Source: Alistipes sp. CAG:435
GTDB taxonomy: Bacteria > Bacteroidota > Bacteroidia > Bacteroidales > UBA932
NCBI GenBank assembly: GCA_000433355.1
Contig: FR893139.1
Location: forward strand, 1-19,519
DNA length: 19,519 bases
Direction of reading: 5' to 3'
The stretch's first letter is position 1, and each line of letters begins with the position of its first letter. A program made the position numbers and the translations under genes. The notes below the pieces were generated by a model that saw only the letters and a program-made list of their open reading frames with translations, ran no database searches and was not told the DNA's origin. Below, in pieces: positions 1 through 8,496 of this stretch.

Positions 1-27
1 TGGCTTCCATATTTTTCGGAATAAATG

Positions 28-35
28 TATATTTG
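28..35 (+). promoter_or_regulatory. -7 box of the first ATPase gene
   Basis: TATATTTG fits the Bacteroidota -7 element TAnnTTTG and sits 33 bp before the preferred ATG at 69. No clear TTTG -33 element is visible at 19-21 bp upstream; that stretch is at the very edge of the window. An 11-bp direct repeat, GGAATAAATGT, flanks the box on both sides (about 19-29 and 51-61) and could be an operator. Confidence 0.45.
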
Positions 36-68
36 CCAGTGTGGAATTATGGAATAAATGTGTGTAAC

Positions 69-1430
69 ATGCTTAAGCGTAAGATTTCCAAACAAATAGA
101 AAACCAGCTAAAGTCTGGTGGCGATAAGATGCTTGTTGTCGATGGTGCAAGACAAATCGGGAAGTCTTTCATTATCCGTGAGATCGGAAGCCGGTTGTTC
201 CCGAACTTCATTGAGATTAATATGGAGAAAGACAAGCAGGGTGACAGGCTGTTTGCGGAAGCCAAGACAACAGAGAACTTCTATCTTGCATTGAGTGTTG
301 TCGCAGGGGACAGGATGTCCGACAAGAAATCAACGCTCGTGTTCATCGATGAGATCCAGGCCTATGACCACCTGCTTACCTTGGTTAAGTTTCTTATGGA
401 AGATGGGCGCTTTACCTACATAGCAAGCGGATCTCTGCTCGGGGTCACATTGAAGAAGACACAATCCATCCCGATAGGAAGCATAACTCCTTTGCATATG
501 TATCCACTTGATTTCGAGGAATTTCTTTGGGCCAACGGTGTAGGGCGACTCGTTATGGAAGACTTGCGCCGGTGCTTTGAAGAGAGGGTCTCGCCCAACG
601 AATCCATACACAGGAAAATGTTGGACTTGTTCAGGAAGTATCTTCTTGTGGGCGGTCTTCCTGATGCTGTGAATACTTATGTGAAGGAGCATAACATCGT
701 TAAAGTTCGCAATGTGCACAAGGAAATTCTGGAACTCTATGGTCTTGACGCTTCAAAATACGAAAAGGAGTCTTCACGTAAGCTTAAGATTCTACGAATA
801 TATGAAATGATTCCGTCAAACCTTGAAAACAAGAAGAAGCGTGTCAAGGTCAAGGACATCGAAGGGAAAAAAGGTAAGCGAACCAGTGACTATCAGGACG
901 AGTTTGACTATCTTGTGTCTTCCGGGGTCGCATTGGAGGTGGATGCCATAAGTCAGCCTACTTATCCTCTCAGACAGAATGCGGGGAAGAATCTTCTCAA
1001 ATTGTATCTTAATGACTGTGGCTTGTTTACGGGAATATTATATGGCAACGACATCAGGCCGGTTCTTGAAGACATCCGCTCTGTCAATCTTGGCTCGGTT
1101 TACGAGACTGTTGTCGCCCAAGAACTGAAGGCGCACGGATTCGGCCTGTACTATTATGATAACAAGAAAAACGGTGAGGTGGACTATCTGATTGATGATG
1201 TGAGGAATATGTCATCAATACCGCTTGAGGTAAAATCAGGAAAAGACTACGCGACACACAGTGCTCTTGACAGATTTGTGGCCAACAGAGATTATGCGAT
1301 CCGGCAGGCGTGTGTGTTGTCCAACGAGTCAAGGGTTTTTGAAAAAGATGGCATCACATATTTCCCGATATATTTTGTGATGTTCTTCAACCATGATCTT
1401 GACATGTCTGAGAGAGATTATATATTCTAA
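69..1430 (+). CDS. AAA-type ATPase with C-terminal DUF4143 domain
   Basis: A 453-residue P-loop ATPase of the AAA_14/DUF4143 type (COG1373-like). Residues 26-33 form the Walker A motif GARQIGKS, 90-97 the Walker B motif LVFIDEIQ, and a sensor-like SGS follows near 120. The C-terminal part has the pattern of a restriction-endonuclease-like fold: E370-x-D372 followed by E387-x-K389 (LEVKSG). Such proteins are widespread in Bacteroidales, but their cellular role is poorly defined; whether this fold cleaves DNA is unknown. I chose ATG 69 rather than the in-frame TTG at 33 because the -7 box at 28-35 places the transcript start near 42 and because family members begin just before this lysine-rich segment. 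It appears to be a single-gene unit, with the next promoter at 1452. A second, diverged member lies at 18309-19436. Confidence 0.88.
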   Translation: MLKRKISKQIENQLKSGGDKMLVVDGARQIGKSFIIREIGSRLFPNFIEINMEKDKQGDRLFAEAKTTENFYLALSVVAGDRMSDKKSTLVFIDEIQAYDHLLTLVKFLMEDGRFTYIASGSLLGVTLKKTQSIPIGSITPLHMYPLDFEEFLWANGVGRLVMEDLRRCFEERVSPNESIHRKMLDLFRKYLLVGGLPDAVNTYVKEHNIVKVRNVHKEILELYGLDASKYEKESSRKLKILRIYEMIPSNLENKKKRVKVKDIEGKKGKRTSDYQDEFDYLVSSGVALEVDAISQPTYPLRQNAGKNLLKLYLNDCGLFTGILYGNDIRPVLEDIRSVNLGSVYETVVAQELKAHGFGLYYYDNKKNGEVDYLIDDVRNMSSIPLEVKSGKDYATHSALDRFVANRDYAIRQACVLSNESRVFEKDGITYFPIYFVMFFNHDLDMSERDYIF

Positions 1431-1451
1431 GATCATATTGCGACTGGTGGA

Positions 1452-1483
1452 ATTGGCATATTGAGAATTTTTGTGTAAGTTTG
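1452..1483 (+). promoter_or_regulatory. Promoter of the C69 dipeptidase gene
   Basis: ATTG at 1452-1455 and TAAGTTTG at 1476-1483 are separated by 20 bp, matching the Bacteroidota -33/-7 arrangement with one mismatch in the -33. The expected transcript start near 1490 gives a leader of about 40 nt before ATG 1533 and rules out the upstream TTG at 1503 as a likely start. Confidence 0.6.
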
Positions 1484-1532
1484 ATAGATTGTTGGACATC
1501 GTTTGAATATTCAAAGATTAAGATTGATTGTA

Positions 1533-3110
1533 ATGAAGAAAATTCTTGTGATGGTGGCGGCGTTTTGTGCCGCGGGATTCGGATCTTGGGCTCAGGATGA
1601 TGAGAATTCGGGGCTGGAGTGCACCAGCATTGTGGTCGGGAGGCTGGCCAGCACGGACGGGTCGGTGATGACCTCGCACACTTGCGACGGCACTTCGCAC
1701 ACTTGGGTGAATATCGTTCCAGCGAAGGATCACAAGCCGGGTTCCGTGACTCCGATCCGCAAGAACTGGCGCAAGACCAAGTTCGTGACCGACACCGCAG
1801 GGATCAAGATAGTGGGAGAGATTCCGCAGGTCGCGCATACATATTCCTACGTCAACACTGGCTATCCATCGCTGAACGAGAAGCAGGTGGGCATCGGTGA
1901 GACGACGTTCACGGGGCCGGACACCCTGATCAACCACGACGCGCCGCTGGTCATCGAGGAGCTTTGCCGTCTGGCGATGGAGCGTGCCGCCACGGCAAGG
2001 GAGGCCGTCAAGGTGATGGGTTCTCTGGCTGAGGAATATGGCTACGGCGATGGTGGCGAGTGCCTTACGGTCTCCGATCCAAAGGAGGTCTGGCAATTTG
2101 AGATCGTGGGAGTCGGCAAGCATAGGATCGGCGCGGCCTGGGCTGCGCAGAGGATTCCGGACGAGCACGTCGGGATTTCCGCCAATATCCCAAGAATCGG
2201 AAAGATTGACCGTTCTGATACAGAGAACTTTATGGCTTCCGATAACCTTGAGCAGGTGGCTATCGACAACGGCCTTTGGGATGGTAAGGGCGATTTCGTT
2301 TTTTGGAAGGTGATCGTCTGCTCATACGCACAGGGCAGGAACTACCGTGAGAGAGAGTTCAGGGTGTTCGATCTGCTGGCACCGTCGCTCGGTCTGAAGT
2401 ATGGAATGGATGATTTTCCGTTTTCCGTAAAGCCGGACTCCTTGGTCGATGTCAGGAAGGTAATGGCGTTGCTGAGAGATACTTACGAGGGTACGGAATG
2501 GGATATGTGCAAGAACTGGACGATTGATGTGCCTGAGAAGAATGGTGTTCCGGCGCACAAGGAGATGAGTCCTCTGGCCAATCCTTGGCTGACCACTCCG
2601 ATGCGCAACACGCTGAACAGCATCGCTCCGGGCGTGATCGATTTCAGAAGGACGCTTGCGGTAGCCTGGTGTTCATATTCGACGGTCATCCAGAGTCGCT
2701 CCTGGTTGCCGGACGGCATCGGGGGAGTCTGCTGGTACGCTGTGGACAACCCGGCGCAGAGCCCTCGCATTCCGATCTTCTGCGGAAGCACGAAACTCCC
2801 TGCTGCCTTTGAAAAGTGCGGGCAGAAGGAATATTACCCGAACAGCGTTCTGTGGGAGTTCCGCCGTGCCAACAAGCTGGCCACCCTTTCGTGGCAGAAG
2901 ACCAAGAAGGAGTTCACCGACAATGTGTTGGAGATGGAGGCGATGACCTTCGAAGGACTGCCGAAGCTTGAGGCTGAATATTCAAAGGCCTCCCCTCGCA
3001 AGAGGGCGAGGCTGCTGAACGCCTACACCGCCGCCATCCACGACAAGTGCGCCGCCCGCTGGAAGGAGCTTGAGGCGAAGTACTGGCTGATGTTCGGAAG
3101 GGGATTTTAA
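1533..3110 (+). CDS. Peptidase family C69 dipeptidase, exported
   Basis: A 525-residue protein of the C69 (PepD-like) N-terminal-nucleophile hydrolases, which cleave dipeptides with broad specificity. A typical signal peptide (MKKILVMVAAFCAAGFGSWA) is followed by a short linker and then Cys30 in the sequence C-T-S-I-V-V-G. In this family that cysteine becomes the catalytic N-terminal residue after processing. The downstream segment with DGSVMTSHTCDG and the GGECLTVSDPKEVWQFEIVG block are also characteristic. Length is normal for the Bacteroidota form. The signal peptide implies a periplasmic or envelope location and so a role in using peptides rather than cytosolic turnover. An own promoter precedes it and a hairpin follows its stop codon directly. 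A start at the upstream TTG would bury the signal peptide behind ten extra residues and is unlikely. Confidence 0.9.
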   Translation: MKKILVMVAAFCAAGFGSWAQDDENSGLECTSIVVGRLASTDGSVMTSHTCDGTSHTWVNIVPAKDHKPGSVTPIRKNWRKTKFVTDTAGIKIVGEIPQVAHTYSYVNTGYPSLNEKQVGIGETTFTGPDTLINHDAPLVIEELCRLAMERAATAREAVKVMGSLAEEYGYGDGGECLTVSDPKEVWQFEIVGVGKHRIGAAWAAQRIPDEHVGISANIPRIGKIDRSDTENFMASDNLEQVAIDNGLWDGKGDFVFWKVIVCSYAQGRNYREREFRVFDLLAPSLGLKYGMDDFPFSVKPDSLVDVRKVMALLRDTYEGTEWDMCKNWTIDVPEKNGVPAHKEMSPLANPWLTTPMRNTLNSIAPGVIDFRRTLAVAWCSYSTVIQSRSWLPDGIGGVCWYAVDNPAQSPRIPIFCGSTKLPAAFEKCGQKEYYPNSVLWEFRRANKLATLSWQKTKKEFTDNVLEMEAMTFEGLPKLEAEYSKASPRKRARLLNAYTAAIHDKCAARWKELEAKYWLMFGRGF

Positions 3111-3135
3111 GAGTATGGTGAAATTCACCATACTC
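3111..3135 (+). terminator. Hairpin at the end of the dipeptidase gene
   Basis: GAGTATGGTG and CACCATACTC form a perfect 10-bp stem (extendable by A-T pairs) that begins at the base after the stop codon. No strong T-run follows, only an AT-rich TAATTA, so it may act as a transcript 3' end stabiliser or a weak terminator. Confidence 0.6.
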
Positions 3136-3141
3136 TAATTA

Positions 3142-3191
3142 CCCCCAGTCACTTCGTGACAGCCCCTGGGGGCACGGGGAAGGGATTCCCC
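3142..3191. repeat. Pair of GC-rich stem-loops, intergenic repeat-like
   Basis: CCCCCA (3142-3147) pairs with TGGGGG (3167-3172), enclosing an inner GTCAC-TTC-GTGAC stem (3148-3160). A second stem, GGGGAA (3176-3181) with TTCCCC (3186-3191), follows directly. Stacked stems of this kind between genes resemble REP-type elements. The GC-rich composition contrasts with the AT-rich bases on either side. Copy number elsewhere in the genome cannot be judged from here. Confidence 0.55.
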
Positions 3192-3280
3192 GAACCCCTT
3201 CTGTCGCTACGCTCCAAATCATAATCTTTCAACTTTTCTGACGCTCCGTTGCGGGAATATGGATTATTAACTATTTGAAT

Positions 3281-3976
3281 ATGAAGGTAATATTCGTGAT
3301 GATGGCAGCGATCATGTGCCATTTGACGGCTCTTGCACAAGAAGACCTATCGGCAGATGTCAAGCCGAAGTATGTCGCCTTGTCCTTTGACGACGGGCCG
3401 AGCCTGAAGTACACTCCTATGATGCTGGACGTGCTGGAGGAGAACGGTGTGAAAGCCTCGTTCTTTCTGATCGGCCAGAACATCACGGAGGAGACCGCCC
3501 CTATCATCCGCCGGATGGTTCAGATGGGATGCGACGTCGAGAACCACACATATTCCCATCCTAATCTCACGCAGATTCCTGACTCTCTGATTCTTGCGGA
3601 GGTCGCCAAGACCGATTCCCTGATAGAGGTTTACGCTGGTGCCAAGCCGGAATATCTCCGCCCTCCGTTTACCGCGCACAATGCCCACGTCGCCGGCCTT
3701 GTGGACGGAAAGATATTCATCTCCGGCCTCAGTTGTCAGGACTGGAGGGCCGACATGCCGGTCGAGGATCGTGTGACCAAGACCCTCGCCCGCGTCGAGG
3801 ACGGCCGCATCCTCCTGTTCCACGATACGAACGAGCGCACCGTCGAGGCGATGAAGACCATAATCCCCCAGCTCAAAGCCCGTGGCTACGAGTTCGTCAC
3901 CATCCCCGAACTCTTCCGCCTCTCCGGCCACACCCCCGCCTTCAACTCCCCGAAGATGTACGGCAGGGCGTACTGA
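3281..3976 (+). CDS. Polysaccharide deacetylase (NodB/CE4 family), exported
   Basis: A 231-residue CE4 esterase, the family that removes N-acetyl groups from GlcNAc or MurNAc polymers such as peptidoglycan, or from other glycans. A signal peptide covers residues 1-20 (ending LTALAQ). All five family motifs are visible: SFDDGP at 35-40 with D37 as probable base and D38 as metal ligand; H89-T-Y-S-H93 as the other two metal ligands; RPPF at 127-130; D154-W155; and LLFHD at 178-182 with H181 as catalytic acid. It is a compact single-domain enzyme with no extra binding module. I chose ATG 3281 over the TTG at 3275; both give essentially the same signal peptide. The substrate cannot be told from sequence, but an envelope target is likely given the signal peptide. 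Confidence 0.92.
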   Translation: MKVIFVMMAAIMCHLTALAQEDLSADVKPKYVALSFDDGPSLKYTPMMLDVLEENGVKASFFLIGQNITEETAPIIRRMVQMGCDVENHTYSHPNLTQIPDSLILAEVAKTDSLIEVYAGAKPEYLRPPFTAHNAHVAGLVDGKIFISGLSCQDWRADMPVEDRVTKTLARVEDGRILLFHDTNERTVEAMKTIIPQLKARGYEFVTIPELFRLSGHTPAFNSPKMYGRAY

Positions 3977-4028
3977 GATGATCTATTTTAGAGCATCACT
4001 GAATAGGTCTTCGCAAAACTCACCGGCC

Positions 4029-4085
4029 AGTCACTTATCTTGTCGGGAACTGAGCCTATCGGTCACTGAGCTTGTCGAAGTGATC
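4029..4085. repeat. Dispersed intergenic repeat, degenerate tandem copies
   Basis: GGTCACTGAGCTTGTCGAAG at 4061-4080 is the clear copy. Before it are two decayed versions of the same unit (GTCACTTATCTTGTCGGG near 4030 and ACTGAGCCTATCGGTC near 4049). The same word, in either orientation, recurs at 11684-11704, 13311-13332 and 13370-13393, always between genes. Confidence 0.7.
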
Positions 4086-4207
4086 TCCACATTTTTCTTT
4101 TGACGGTAGCGTTTTTGCCCGAGAATGCTCTCGTCAAGAGTGAATTTAACGATGACTGGAGCGATATTGAACATTAATGCTTCAATCATTATAAGCAATA
4201 TGGACAC

Positions 4208-4229
4208 GACTGTGAATATACTCACAGTC
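4208..4229. terminator. Stem-loop with T-rich tail
   Basis: GACTGTGA (4208-4215) and TCACAGTC (4222-4229) form a perfect 8-bp stem with a 6-nt loop, followed on the plus strand by TCTCTTTGT. It is weakly terminator-like and could stop transcripts running from the deacetylase gene towards dnaE. Confidence 0.4.
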
Positions 4230-4295
4230 TCTCTTTGTCAGATATTCTTCGATTGATGGGCATAAAGGACGGTAAATCAATCAAATAACAAGCGT

Positions 4296-4377
4296 AATCG
4301 GGACTTTTTCCGAGTTTTTAACCCTTGAAATCGGGAATTATTCTAAATTTTCAAGGGTTGAAATCGGGACTTTTTCC
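4296..4377. repeat. Inverted and direct repeat array upstream of dnaE
   Basis: AATCGGGACTTTTTCC occurs twice (4296-4311 and 4362-4377), with a third partial copy AAATCGGGA at 4328-4336. Between them AACCCTTGAAA (4320-4330) is inverted as TTTCAAGGGTT (4349-4359). The array ends 30 bp before the -33 element of dnaE. It could be a regulatory site for dnaE or the operator of a lost divergent gene. Confidence 0.65.
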
Positions 4378-4407
4378 AGATGTTGAAAACTTTTCGGAGG
4401 GGGCGGC

Positions 4408-4438
4408 TTTGTGGGGATAGGGTTTTTCGGTATCTTTG
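4408..4438 (+). promoter_or_regulatory. dnaE promoter
   Basis: TTTG (4408-4411) and TATCTTTG (4431-4438) are separated by exactly 19 bp, a full match to the Bacteroidota primary-sigma consensus. The transcript start is expected near 4445, leaving a leader of about 78 nt before the ATG at 4523. Confidence 0.8.
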
Positions 4439-4522
4439 TATTGTCGCAATTCGCTTGGGTTCGGGTGCTGGCCGCTTCGTTCCCGAACGGTTCGCGGATA
4501 TATGAAAATTTGACTTGTCACC

Positions 4523-7500
4523 ATGGCTTTTGTACACCTTCACGTCCACACGCAATATTCGATTCTTGACGGATTCTCCTCCATCTCGACCTTGTTCGAC
4601 AGGGCCGAGGAGATGGGGATGCCGGCCCTGGCCATCACGGATCACGGCAACATGTACGGTGTCAAGGAGTTCTTCAAGTTCGCAGGCAAGCATGTGGACA
4701 AGGCTACCGGGCATTTCAAGGTCAAGCCGATCATCGGGTGCGAGGTCTATGTGACACGCCACTATGATCCGAAACTCAAGGACAGCGAGCACAGATCCTA
4801 TTATCACCTCATCCTGCTGGCCAAGAACTTCGACGGGTACAAGAACCTGATGAAGATCGTGTCGCAGGGTCACATCGAAGGTCTCTATTACGGCAAGCCG
4901 AGGGTCTCCCACGAGATCATCGAGAAGTACCACGAGAATCTGATCTGCTGCTCCGCCTGCCTTGCCGGCGAGATTCCCAAGAACATCGTCGCCGGAAAGA
5001 TGGACGAGGCGAGAAAGGCGATAGAGTGGCACAAGAGGGTCTTCGGAGACGACTACTACCTTGAGGTGATGCTCCACAAGACGGAGGTCCCGGGGCTGTC
5101 GCTGGAGGTTTATGAGGAGCAGAAGATCAGCAATGAGGGAATATTCCAGTTGGCTCAGGAGATGGGTGTCAAGGTGGTCGCCACGAATGACGTCCACTTT
5201 GTGAACAAGGAGGACGGCCCGGCGCACGACCATCTTATCTGTCTGAACACCGGTAAGAAGATCAACGAGGAGCCGCGCCTTCACTACACCCAGCAGGAGT
5301 ACCTGAAGAGCGAGGAGGAGATGGCCGCTCTGTTCCCAGACCATCCGGAAGTGCTGGAAAACACTCTGGAGATAGCTTCCAAAGTTGAGGAATATCAGAT
5401 CGACCGCGACCATGTGCTTCCCAAGTATCAGATCGACCAGGCCTTCCTTGATGACCTGGACAACTATCTGAACATTTACAAGGATGTCATCGAGGTCGGA
5501 AAGTGCGACAAGAAGGGCAATTACCGTGGCGACGAGTTCTGCAAGTCGGTGGCCTATCTCTGCCACATCACCTACGAGGGAGCCAAAAGACGTTATGGGG
5601 AGACTTTGACCGCCGAGCAGTCCGAGAGGATAGACTTCGAGCTCAAGACCATCTGCCGTATGGGCTTCCCGGACTACTTCCTGATTGTGCAGGACTACAT
5701 TGCGGCTTCGAGGGCGAAGGGCAGCATGGTGGGGCCAGGCCGTGGTTCCGCGGCCGGATCCGTGGTGGCCTATTGCTTGGGAATCACCAACCTGGATCCG
5801 ATCAAGTACCAGCTCCTGTTCGAGCGTTTCTTGAATCCGGACCGAATCTCGATGCCGGATATAGATGTCGATTTCGAGGATCTGTCCCTGGCGCATAAAT
5901 ATGTCGAGGACTCCTACGGCAAGGATCACGTCTCCCGGGTGATCACCTTCGGCACGATGCTCGCCAAGGGTGCCATCAAGGACGTGGCGCGAATCCATGA
6001 CCTGTCGATCGATGAGTCCAACCGCCTGTCCGGAATGGTGCCTGACCGCCTCAGTGAAAAGGTGGAGAAGGAATATCTCTTCAATCCGGATCTGGATGAT
6101 CTCAAGCCAGGATTCAAGGTGGTGGAAAAGGATGTCGAGGTTGATGATCCTGACAATCCGGGTCAGAAGAAAACGGTCAAGAAGACCTATCAGAGGGGCA
6201 TGGAGGACACGGATGTCAAGATAACCCTGAAGAACTGCTATCGTCTTGTGCCTGAGTTCAAGGAAGAGTTGGAAAACGGAACAGAGCAGGTGAGGGAGGT
6301 TCTGAAATATGCCCGTCAGCTGGAGGGCTGCATCCGTCAGGTCGGAATGCACGCCTGCGCCACGATCATCGGACGAGGCAACCTGACCGACTATATTCCT
6401 ATCTGCCTTTCGATGGACAAGGAGTCCGGACAGTACGTCTGGACTTCGCAGTACGACGGCCACTACATCGAGGAAGTCGGCATGCTGAAGATGGACTTCC
6501 TGGGACTCAACACCCTGTCCATAATCCACAAATGTCTGGACAACATTAAGTTGCGCTTTGGTACGGACATCGACATCGAGGCGATTCCGATTGACGATAA
6601 GCCGACTTACGAACTCTATGGACACGGCGACACGGACAGCGTCTTTCAGTTTGAATCCGAGGGCATGAAGACCTGGCTCCAGAGGTTGCATCCTGAGCGT
6701 TTCGAGGACCTCATCGCGATGAACGCCCTCTACCGTCCGGGCCCTATGGACTACATCCCGGACTTCGTGGACAGAAAACTCGGACTCAAGCCTATTGAAT
6801 ATGACCTCCCGGAGATGGAGGAGTTCCTCAAGGACACCTACGGTGTGACCGTCTATCAGGAGCAGGTGATGCTTCTTTCCCAGAAGCTGGCCGGCTTCAC
6901 GAAGGGTCAGGCGGACAAGCTCCGCAAGGCGATGGGCAAGAAGCAGATAACGATTCTGAACGAGCTCAAGGACAAGTTCATGGAGGGCGGCAAGGCCAAC
7001 GGCCATCCGGAGAAGATGCTGGACAAGATCTGGAAGGACTGGGAGAAATTCGCGCAGTATGCCTTCAACAAGTCCCACGCCACCTGCTATGCATGGGTCT
7101 CCTACCAGACCGGCTGGCTGAAATGCCACTATCCCGCCGAGTTTTTCGCCGCCAACCTCTCCTGCAACCTCTCCAACATGCCGGAGATAAAGAAGATTCT
7201 GTCCGACTGCAAGGCTCATAAGATCAAGGTGTTGAACCCGGATGTCAATGAGTCATATTCACACTTCACCGTGAACAAGGAAGGCAACATCCGTTTTGGC
7301 CTGAAGGGGATCAAGGGATTCGGTTCCAATGTGGCGGACGCGATCATCGCCGACAGGGCAGCCAACGGTACCTACGCCGATGTGTTCGATTTCATCGAAA
7401 GGCTTGGTAACTCGCTGGGCAGAAAGGCGATAGAGTGCCTTGTATATTCAGGAGGCTTCGATTCGTTCGGCATCCAGCGCAAACAGTTTTTCCTGCCGTG

Positions 7501-8341
7501 CCGCAGCGGGAACCTGTTCATTGACGAGCTTGCAAAATACGCCAACCTTTACAGCCAGGATGCGGCCAATTCGGCGGCTTCGCTTTTCGGCGAGGTTGAA
7601 GAAATGAAGCCTGTGCGTCCGGATATTCCTGAAATGGTCGGGACGGACAACGAGTTCGAGTGGCTCCAGAAGGAAAAGGAATATGTCGGGATGTATATCT
7701 CCTCACATCCTTTGGATAAGTATGCGTTTGAGATAGAGAGTTTTACCAACTGCGAACTGGCGGATTTGAATAAGAAAGTCGCGGAGTGTGAGGCTTCCAA
7801 GAAGAAGATGAAGGTAGCGATAGCCGGCCTGGTGACCGAGTACAGCACCCTGACCACGAAGACCGGCAAGCCATATTCAAAGACGAAGCTGGAGGATTAC
7901 AGCGGAGCCTACGAGCTGGCGCTGTTCGGACGTGACCACGAGGCTTTTATGAGCTATATGAAGCCGCACGAGAACCTTTACATCGAGGGTGACATCGAGG
8001 AGAAATATTTCATCAAACCTGAAGAGCGCGCGCAAGGCAAGACTTCGCCTTATGCTTTCAGGGTAAAGAAGATAATGCTTCTGGGCAACGTGAACGAGAC
8101 GATGCTGAACGCTTTCTCCATCAGCATCACCACGCCTATGCTGACCGAGAAATTCCGCAAGGATCTCGTGTCCTTGATCCAGGCCAATCGGGGCACCGTC
8201 CCTCTCAAGATGTTCCTCTACGACCCTCAGACCAAGTACAACATCGAGTTCCACTCAACCAAGTTCAAGGTAGCTGTCACCACCGAACTCGTCTCCGCCC
8301 TGAAACTCCTTGGCGTCCAGTGCGTGCCTGTCAGAAAATAA
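4523..8341 (+). CDS. dnaE: DNA polymerase III alpha subunit
   Basis: A 1272-residue catalytic subunit of the replicative polymerase, of DnaE type. The PHP domain opens the protein with H5-L-H7-V-H9 and T39-D-H-G42. The palm contains GPGRGSAAGS near 400, then PDIDVDFED with D448 and D450, and KMDFLGL with D658: the three catalytic aspartates of C-family polymerases. The fingers region carries the motifs SVFQFES and ALYRPGPMDYIPDF. Helix-hairpin-helix elements (GLKGIKGFG, near 930) and a C-terminal OB fold (from about 1095) follow. Length and domain order are normal for Bacteroidota. It has its own promoter and stands alone. A 958-codon open frame on the opposite strand is a by-product of its codon bias. 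Start ATG 4523 is supported by the immediate AFVHLHVHT motif. Confidence 0.98.
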   Translation: MAFVHLHVHTQYSILDGFSSISTLFDRAEEMGMPALAITDHGNMYGVKEFFKFAGKHVDKATGHFKVKPIIGCEVYVTRHYDPKLKDSEHRSYYHLILLAKNFDGYKNLMKIVSQGHIEGLYYGKPRVSHEIIEKYHENLICCSACLAGEIPKNIVAGKMDEARKAIEWHKRVFGDDYYLEVMLHKTEVPGLSLEVYEEQKISNEGIFQLAQEMGVKVVATNDVHFVNKEDGPAHDHLICLNTGKKINEEPRLHYTQQEYLKSEEEMAALFPDHPEVLENTLEIASKVEEYQIDRDHVLPKYQIDQAFLDDLDNYLNIYKDVIEVGKCDKKGNYRGDEFCKSVAYLCHITYEGAKRRYGETLTAEQSERIDFELKTICRMGFPDYFLIVQDYIAASRAKGSMVGPGRGSAAGSVVAYCLGITNLDPIKYQLLFERFLNPDRISMPDIDVDFEDLSLAHKYVEDSYGKDHVSRVITFGTMLAKGAIKDVARIHDLSIDESNRLSGMVPDRLSEKVEKEYLFNPDLDDLKPGFKVVEKDVEVDDPDNPGQKKTVKKTYQRGMEDTDVKITLKNCYRLVPEFKEELENGTEQVREVLKYARQLEGCIRQVGMHACATIIGRGNLTDYIPICLSMDKESGQYVWTSQYDGHYIEEVGMLKMDFLGLNTLSIIHKCLDNIKLRFGTDIDIEAIPIDDKPTYELYGHGDTDSVFQFESEGMKTWLQRLHPERFEDLIAMNALYRPGPMDYIPDFVDRKLGLKPIEYDLPEMEEFLKDTYGVTVYQEQVMLLSQKLAGFTKGQADKLRKAMGKKQITILNELKDKFMEGGKANGHPEKMLDKIWKDWEKFAQYAFNKSHATCYAWVSYQTGWLKCHYPAEFFAANLSCNLSNMPEIKKILSDCKAHKIKVLNPDVNESYSHFTVNKEGNIRFGLKGIKGFGSNVADAIIADRAANGTYADVFDFIERLGNSLGRKAIECLVYSGGFDSFGIQRKQFFLPCRSGNLFIDELAKYANLYSQDAANSAASLFGEVEEMKPVRPDIPEMVGTDNEFEWLQKEKEYVGMYISSHPLDKYAFEIESFTNCELADLNKKVAECEASKKKMKVAIAGLVTEYSTLTTKTGKPYSKTKLEDYSGAYELALFGRDHEAFMSYMKPHENLYIEGDIEEKYFIKPEERAQGKTSPYAFRVKKIMLLGNVNETMLNAFSISITTPMLTEKFRKDLVSLIQANRGTVPLKMFLYDPQTKYNIEFHSTKFKVAVTTELVSALKLLGVQCVPVRK

Positions 8342-8351
8342 TGTCTATGGT

Positions 8352-8489
8352 CCCGTGCGCAGCCCCGGCCCTCCTGCTCACGAGGCAGCCTCGGCAGTCC
8401 CCTCCCGTGCGCAGCCCCGGCCCTCCTGCTCACGAGACAGCCTCGGCAGTCCCTCCCGTGCGCAGCCCCGGCCTTCCTGCTCACGAGGA
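8352..8489. repeat. Tandem repeat, 51-52 bp unit, 2.7 copies, each with a stem-loop
   Basis: Units begin with CCCGTGCGCAGCCCCGGCC at 8352, 8404 and 8455; the third is cut off after about 35 bp. Within each unit CGTGCGCAG and CTGCTCACG can pair with one mismatch (8354-8362 with 8374-8382 in the first copy), giving a row of GC-rich hairpins. Copies are nearly identical, so the expansion is recent or kept uniform. It starts only about 10 bp after the dnaE stop codon. Confidence 0.9.
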
Positions 8490-8496
8490 GGATCAA

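Larger units (their letters stand above)
3977..4522. other. Gene-poor region between the deacetylase gene and dnaE
   Basis: I see no convincing gene in these 546 bases. They hold, in order: degenerate copies of the dispersed CACTGAGCTTGTCGAAG repeat (4029-4085), an AT-rich part with a stem-loop (4208-4229), the inverted/direct repeat array (4296-4377), and the dnaE promoter (4408-4438). A 64-codon minus-strand reading frame (4225 to 4031) begins with a hydrophobic stretch but runs into the dispersed repeat, so I do not call it. Confidence 0.6.

Noticed and set aside
1518..2168. 216-codon minus-strand frame opposite the C69 dipeptidase
   Set aside because: Arg- and His-rich antisense shadow of a gene with clear catalytic and signal-peptide features.
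4031..4225. 64-codon minus-strand frame with a hydrophobic start
   Set aside because: The second half is a translation of the dispersed intergenic repeat, there is no promoter, and it overlaps the stem-loop at 4208-4229. A gene fragment cannot be excluded.
4343..7219. 958-codon open frame on the minus strand
   Set aside because: It lies opposite dnaE, which has full motif support. The translation is low-complexity, rich in Leu, Val, His and Arg, and without any family motif; GC-biased third positions keep the antisense frame open.
8352..8489. CRISPR array
   Set aside because: The units are contiguous tandem copies with no unique spacers, and no cas gene is present.
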